The notes under the pieces: generated by a model | What the model was told of the DNA's origin: nothing | Database searches by the model: none | The model's input: the letters and a program-made list of their open reading frames with translations, nothing else | Part shown: in pieces, positions 60,201-64,000 of the stretch | How positions within the stretch are numbered: position 1 is the first letter of the stretch | Layout: every line of letters starts with the position of its first letter | Source of the DNA: Ectocarpus siliculosus | Lineage: Eukaryota; Sar; Phaeophyceae; Ectocarpales; Ectocarpaceae | Length of the DNA stretch: 64,000 nucleotides | Direction: 5' to 3' | NCBI GenBank assembly: GCA_000310025.1 | Contig: FN649740.1 | Span: 5,377,326 to 5,441,325 of the forward strand | Translations under genes and position numbers: made by a program

Positions 60201-63200
60201 AGTACTCCGACCCTCGCCACTTGAGGTGCTTGCATCTCGAGCGTTGGATGGTTGATGCGAGACAGAGCGGAATGTGTCGACGCCGGATAGCAGGCGTTCG
60301 GGATATCTTTCATCGGTCCCCTTTGAGAAAAGCTAGCAATATCACCCGCTAGAAAGATTGTCCTTTTTATATCTAGTTAGCAGGTATTCACTCTCCCAAT
60401 CAATCGATTCCGATTACGACACGACCGGAAAATTTAGGCTCATCGTCGCCTGTAGCTGGACAACTGGTCGAGAGTACGACCACACGCTCGCGTTCGCGTC
60501 AGAACCCAAACTCTCTAAGGCGTCTATTGACCCCGCATCGATGCCACTGTAGCTAGCCACATGGACCATTTGACTGTGGCATCCATGTTGTAGGGTGTTG
60601 CGTGTAAACGGCAATGGTCTTGCGCGGTGCCTGTGAACAGGCTAGCCTTGTCGAGACGGTCGCGAATGTTCGACCGGGCGTCACGGTCCAAGAGATGGGT
60701 TTCCCCGAAGAAGGGGGCGTGGACGGGTCGGGGGAGCCGGAGGTGATTCGAATGAAGGCAGGGCCGGCAGACCTGCAAATCCCAGGGAGACTGAGCCGCA
60801 GCGCATACAAGGTGATTACGGTTGGTGCGAGGTTTTGTTGGTAGGGCTGATGACTCTCTCGTTAATCAGTCTAAAAGTAGTGGGGTGTCTCAGTTGCACC
60901 ACCAATTCGTTGATGAGGTTCAGTACAGGTTAACGAGGTCGTTCAGTCCTTCACTTTTCAGGATTATTCTGCTGAATGCTATGTAGCATTGTCTCGCCGC
61001 TGACACCTTAGGAACACAACTTTTTGGACGACGCCACCGACAAGCAATTTTCACCATCTCTTCCGCCCAGCGACATCGCCTTCTTATAGACTAGTGGACC
61101 AATCACCCGGTACAGGCATTGTCCCGTTCAAGAACGGTGCGCGAACTTCCAATGGGGCTAGGCCGCTCGCCGACAGCGTCCACCTCCGTCGGCGCCGACG
61201 GTACCAACGGTACCGCGTTGGGCGGGGCGGGTATGAATCATCCCCTCAAGAACGGAGTCGCGCGAATGCGTCGTCCCTCGACCGCCCCGATGGGATTGCA
61301 TGGATTTTTCGGTGAGCTGGGTCTCGGATACCCGTCTGTCTGGCGGTATGGTGCATGTTGGAGTAGAAGACGGCATTGTTGGTGACACAGGGAGATTGTC
61401 GTTCGTTGTTCTGGACTCGATCGCTCTCGCTATTGAACTGTATTTCCAGAGGATGAAAGTGTCCGCGAGCGAGGCGGACAGAAGAGAACTCCTCGGGACC
61501 GAAAAGGGATTTGATTGGGTGGTATTTGTAATACCTCACTGCATTGGGTTGCCGGGTAGCTTCTCCTTGGGAGAATACTCACGCACCACGATGCATTTTA
61601 GGGTGGTTTTCGGCGGAAATCCGAATAAGGCATGTTTTGGTGCAAGATGGTAAAGCACATGTTGGCGAATCCCCCGGATTGGATAGATATGATAGCGAAG
61701 GCCCGCAAGCCCTGAACCCTCATGTTTCCGCGAGACGAAAGCCCTGTGCGTTTGGGCGGCCGGTGCCGGAGGAAGCTTGCCAGAGTCTGTTCTGGCAACC
61801 GAAGTGTTGACGGTTCGAAATGGAAAGCTTCTTACGTAGCAAAGCGTACGTACCCCCTGACAAGCAACCGAGAATTGGATTAGATTGAAGCAACAAGGAC
61901 TCCTAAAGCTATCGTACGCGAAAAATCATATATATGGTAGGAGATTCAGCCGTCATGTACCGACCCCCACCCCACGCACACGCCTCATGCGGCCTGAAAA
62001 CCCGGCCGTCATGTACCGATCTCCTCATGCGGCCTGAAAACCCAACCCACTTCTCGCCTCTTAAAAGGGTTGGATGAAGGCCCCGACCCCCGACTGCTCG
62101 GTGGGTCCAAGGCTTCTACCGATTACGATGGAGACGAAGGGCGTGACAACGACGGTCGCGGTGAGCCGAGCTTGCGCGAGTCAGCGGCAACAGCCAATAG
62201 CGCAGAGTTATAGTTCGTTGAGAGGCAACGCCGGCATGCCGCCGTCTGATTGATGTACTCGCCGGGGACACCTTGGTTCCGAGGAACTGCTTGATGTGAA
62301 GCACGCCGGGAAATGGCCGAACCCTGGACAGAGGAGGACGGCTAGACCAGCAACAAATGGCGTTGGTCCAACATAAAAATAAGCATGGCAGGGGCTGGAC
62401 ACCGTGGTCAAGATAAAGCAATGGCCGAGGAGCCAGGTGCTTGTTCGGGCGTCGAAAGCTTGTTTTACCTCGCCTGGGTGTGCGTGCCTCAAAGTACTGC
62501 AGTTTTGACTTTTTTTGACTGTTTCAAAATCCTCGCTGCCGTATTGCCTCTTCCGCAGACTTCGACGGTGGCCATGGTCGAAGACTCAGCGCGTCCGTTT
62601 CCGACAACGCACTACCGTCGAGCTTAAGATCACGTGGGGCAACAGGTCCCGATGGCGGCGACGATAAAGGAGGAGTCCCGCCGATTTTTGCGGGGGAAGA
62701 CATCGGCTCTTCCTCGATCCCAGGGGGAGGGAGCGGATTGAAGCCGCATGCCTTGATGCCAAGGGTGAGCGGAGACATTCTGTCGGTCCTCGGACCCGAG
62801 TTGCAGGGATCGGATGCCGGCACTATTTATTCCTTGAGCTGTAGTTTGCAAAATGCTTGCCCGTGGGCTCCATGGGGTGGAAGTTTCGTGCTTGCAGACC
62901 TGGCTCGTCACTCCATGGCAGGTATGTTCCATTCGCAATTGGCCGAGTTTCGTCGACAGTGTGGTCAGTCCGAGCATGAGAGAGTTAACCCATTTTGTTG
63001 TGCTGCAACATACATCAAGAGGAACAACTATTCATCGCGGTCGGAAACGATTCGCACGCAGAAGCATCGAAAACAAGCGTCATACCCGGCTGCCGCCTTC
63101 TACACAGAACGAAACATAGCGGCATGACAGCCGCCACTCCACAGGTAGAGTTGCTGCTACCCCAGCCAGCACACCGCAACCAACCGCCCCTCTGTCACTG

Positions 63201-63360
63201 TCCTCCGTCCCTTTCGACTCGCGATAACCCATCTACGCCTTCACGGCAGAGTGCCCGGCCGGCGTCTCACGCGAGCGGTGCCACGAGGGCTCGCGTATCA
63301 TCACCCGGAGTGGGTGTCCGAGGGGAGAAACGAGGGGGGAGGGCCGTTGCCGCATGGTAA
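54295..63360 (+). CDS. Multi-exon protein with EF-hand-like region, function unknown, probably continuing to the right
   Basis: Exons: 54295-54420, 54544-54649, 54675-54715, 54814-54912, 55440-55553, 56051-56155, 56530-56623, 57012-57112, 57556-57699, 57841-57962, 58364-58462, 58790-58867, 59210-59339, 59735-59938, 60641-60811, then probably 61116-61311, 62559-62764 and possibly 63145-63360. Phases agree at all these junctions. One intron (57700-57840) starts GC. Across it an EF-hand-like segment reads LFDMADRRDVGWLNVTDLQ then VFLEYHGHKQW, with Gly6, Leu8 and Asp12 of the loop in place but position 3 Arg and position 5 Val, so calcium binding is doubtful. A second degenerate hand follows (TLVTLDISKGG...HHFVRFLLFLM). 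The rest is low complexity, with basic patches and RRPSTAP. The start codon and the 3' end are uncertain: two other acceptors at 60961 and 61011 lead to early stops. I do not recognise the family. Confidence 0.68.
61949..62048. repeat. Tandem duplication in an intron of the EF-hand gene
   Basis: The segment gccgtcatgtaccga...cctcatgcggcctgaaaaccc appears twice (from 61949 and from 62005). The first copy carries an extra block of about 17 bases rich in C and A. It lies between the 61116 and 62559 exons. Confidence 0.85.
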
Positions 63361-64000
63361 ACACGAATCTAGCTACACCGAGGCCATTATCCACGTAGTC
63401 TATCTGTTGCCTTGTTATCGAAGCCTTGGAAGGGGGTCTGCGTCCGAAACAACGTTGTGTGCTGGCGTCTCAGGTTGCTGCCTAGCCATTGGAAAACCTC
63501 GGTTCGGAGGGTTTGAGAAGGAGGGGGGTTGCGTCGTCGACACTGAACAGTAATCGGCAGTGTTCTATGGGTTAAGCAATGCCGTCCTCTCCTTTCGACG
63601 CTGCCCCTATGGTGCCCGCGTCAAGAATGGTTCCCGTGCTGTATCGGTATCAGGCAACCACAGAAGCAACGGGTGTAGAGTCCTTGCGTGTTTTGTGCCA
63701 AGAGGATGTAGCAGGCGGCCAGAGCTTCGTTTGCGGAACGGAACCCATACCCACGTTGAGGCGATGCGGCCTGTCTTGTGGTGTGTGATGCTTGCGTGCC
63801 TCCCAGCAGCTTCCAGGTCGACCCCATGCTGCTGCCTGTATGGTATCAATGTGGCGTGATATCCTGTATACTGTGGGCATTGGTTCGCCAGTTCCAACGT
63901 GTCGAGAGAGACGTTCAAGGGTGAATTAACGTTAGCGGTGCAAACCAAGAATGGGAGAACCGCTTCCGAGAGTGACTTTCAAAGACTTTCAGCGTCCACA
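63361..64000. other. Right edge, no secure exon
   Basis: If the EF-hand gene continues, its next exon should be here or beyond. A frame from about 63577 (MPSSPFDAAPMVPASRMVPV...) is open for 69 codons and follows an AG, but no donor with matching phase settles it. Nothing else is supported. Confidence 0.4.

Overview
The window is nuclear DNA of a multicellular-type eukaryote. Protein-coding genes are split into many short exons (about 60-200 nt) separated by introns of roughly 0.1-4 kb with GT-AG ends, and the GC content is near 50%. Simple repeats are abundant. I favour a brown alga (Phaeophyceae, Ectocarpus-like stramenopile). The reasons are a strict alternation of coding strand between neighbouring genes, the intron density, a carbohydrate sulfotransferase-type gene and (TC)n/(AAC)n-rich introns. 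This is inference, because no organelle, rRNA or other marker is present. The first 262 bases and the flanks of a 100-N gap look like low-quality read ends.

Layout, left to right. (1) 1044-1215 (+): terminal coding exon of an unidentified gene. (2) 2362-18885 (-): complete 24-exon gene for nucleoporin NUP93/NIC96, 935 codons after splicing. (3) 20521-30035 (+): large low-complexity, coiled-coil protein with one WW domain split by an intron. (4) 31487-37569 (-): seven-exon type II membrane sulfotransferase with both PAPS-binding motifs. (5) 41141-47975 (+): six-exon ESCRT-III subunit VPS24/CHMP3, whose 4.2-kb first intron starts with GC instead of GT and holds an assembly gap and two transposon-like elements. 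(6) about 50535-52981 (-): partial model of an unidentified charged, coiled-coil protein. (7) 54295 to at least 62764 (+): multi-exon protein with EF-hand-like segments, probably running to the right edge. Every neighbour is on the opposite strand, so intergenic spaces alternate convergent and divergent.

The genes do not form one pathway. They are ordinary cellular genes: nuclear pore scaffold, endosomal membrane scission, Golgi polysaccharide sulfation and probable cytoskeletal or calcium-linked proteins. I found no CRISPR, operon, phage or defence system. The novel material lies between and inside the genes: a family of about 0.2-kb inverted-repeat elements with four copies, a tRNA-derived SINE-like insert nested in one of them, a 1.2-kb inverted-repeat element with 8-bp target duplications, minisatellites inside NUP93 introns, and two GC-AG introns supported by protein alignment. 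Exon boundaries were derived by hand from reading frame, splice consensus, phase agreement and remembered family sequences, with no transcript or database evidence.
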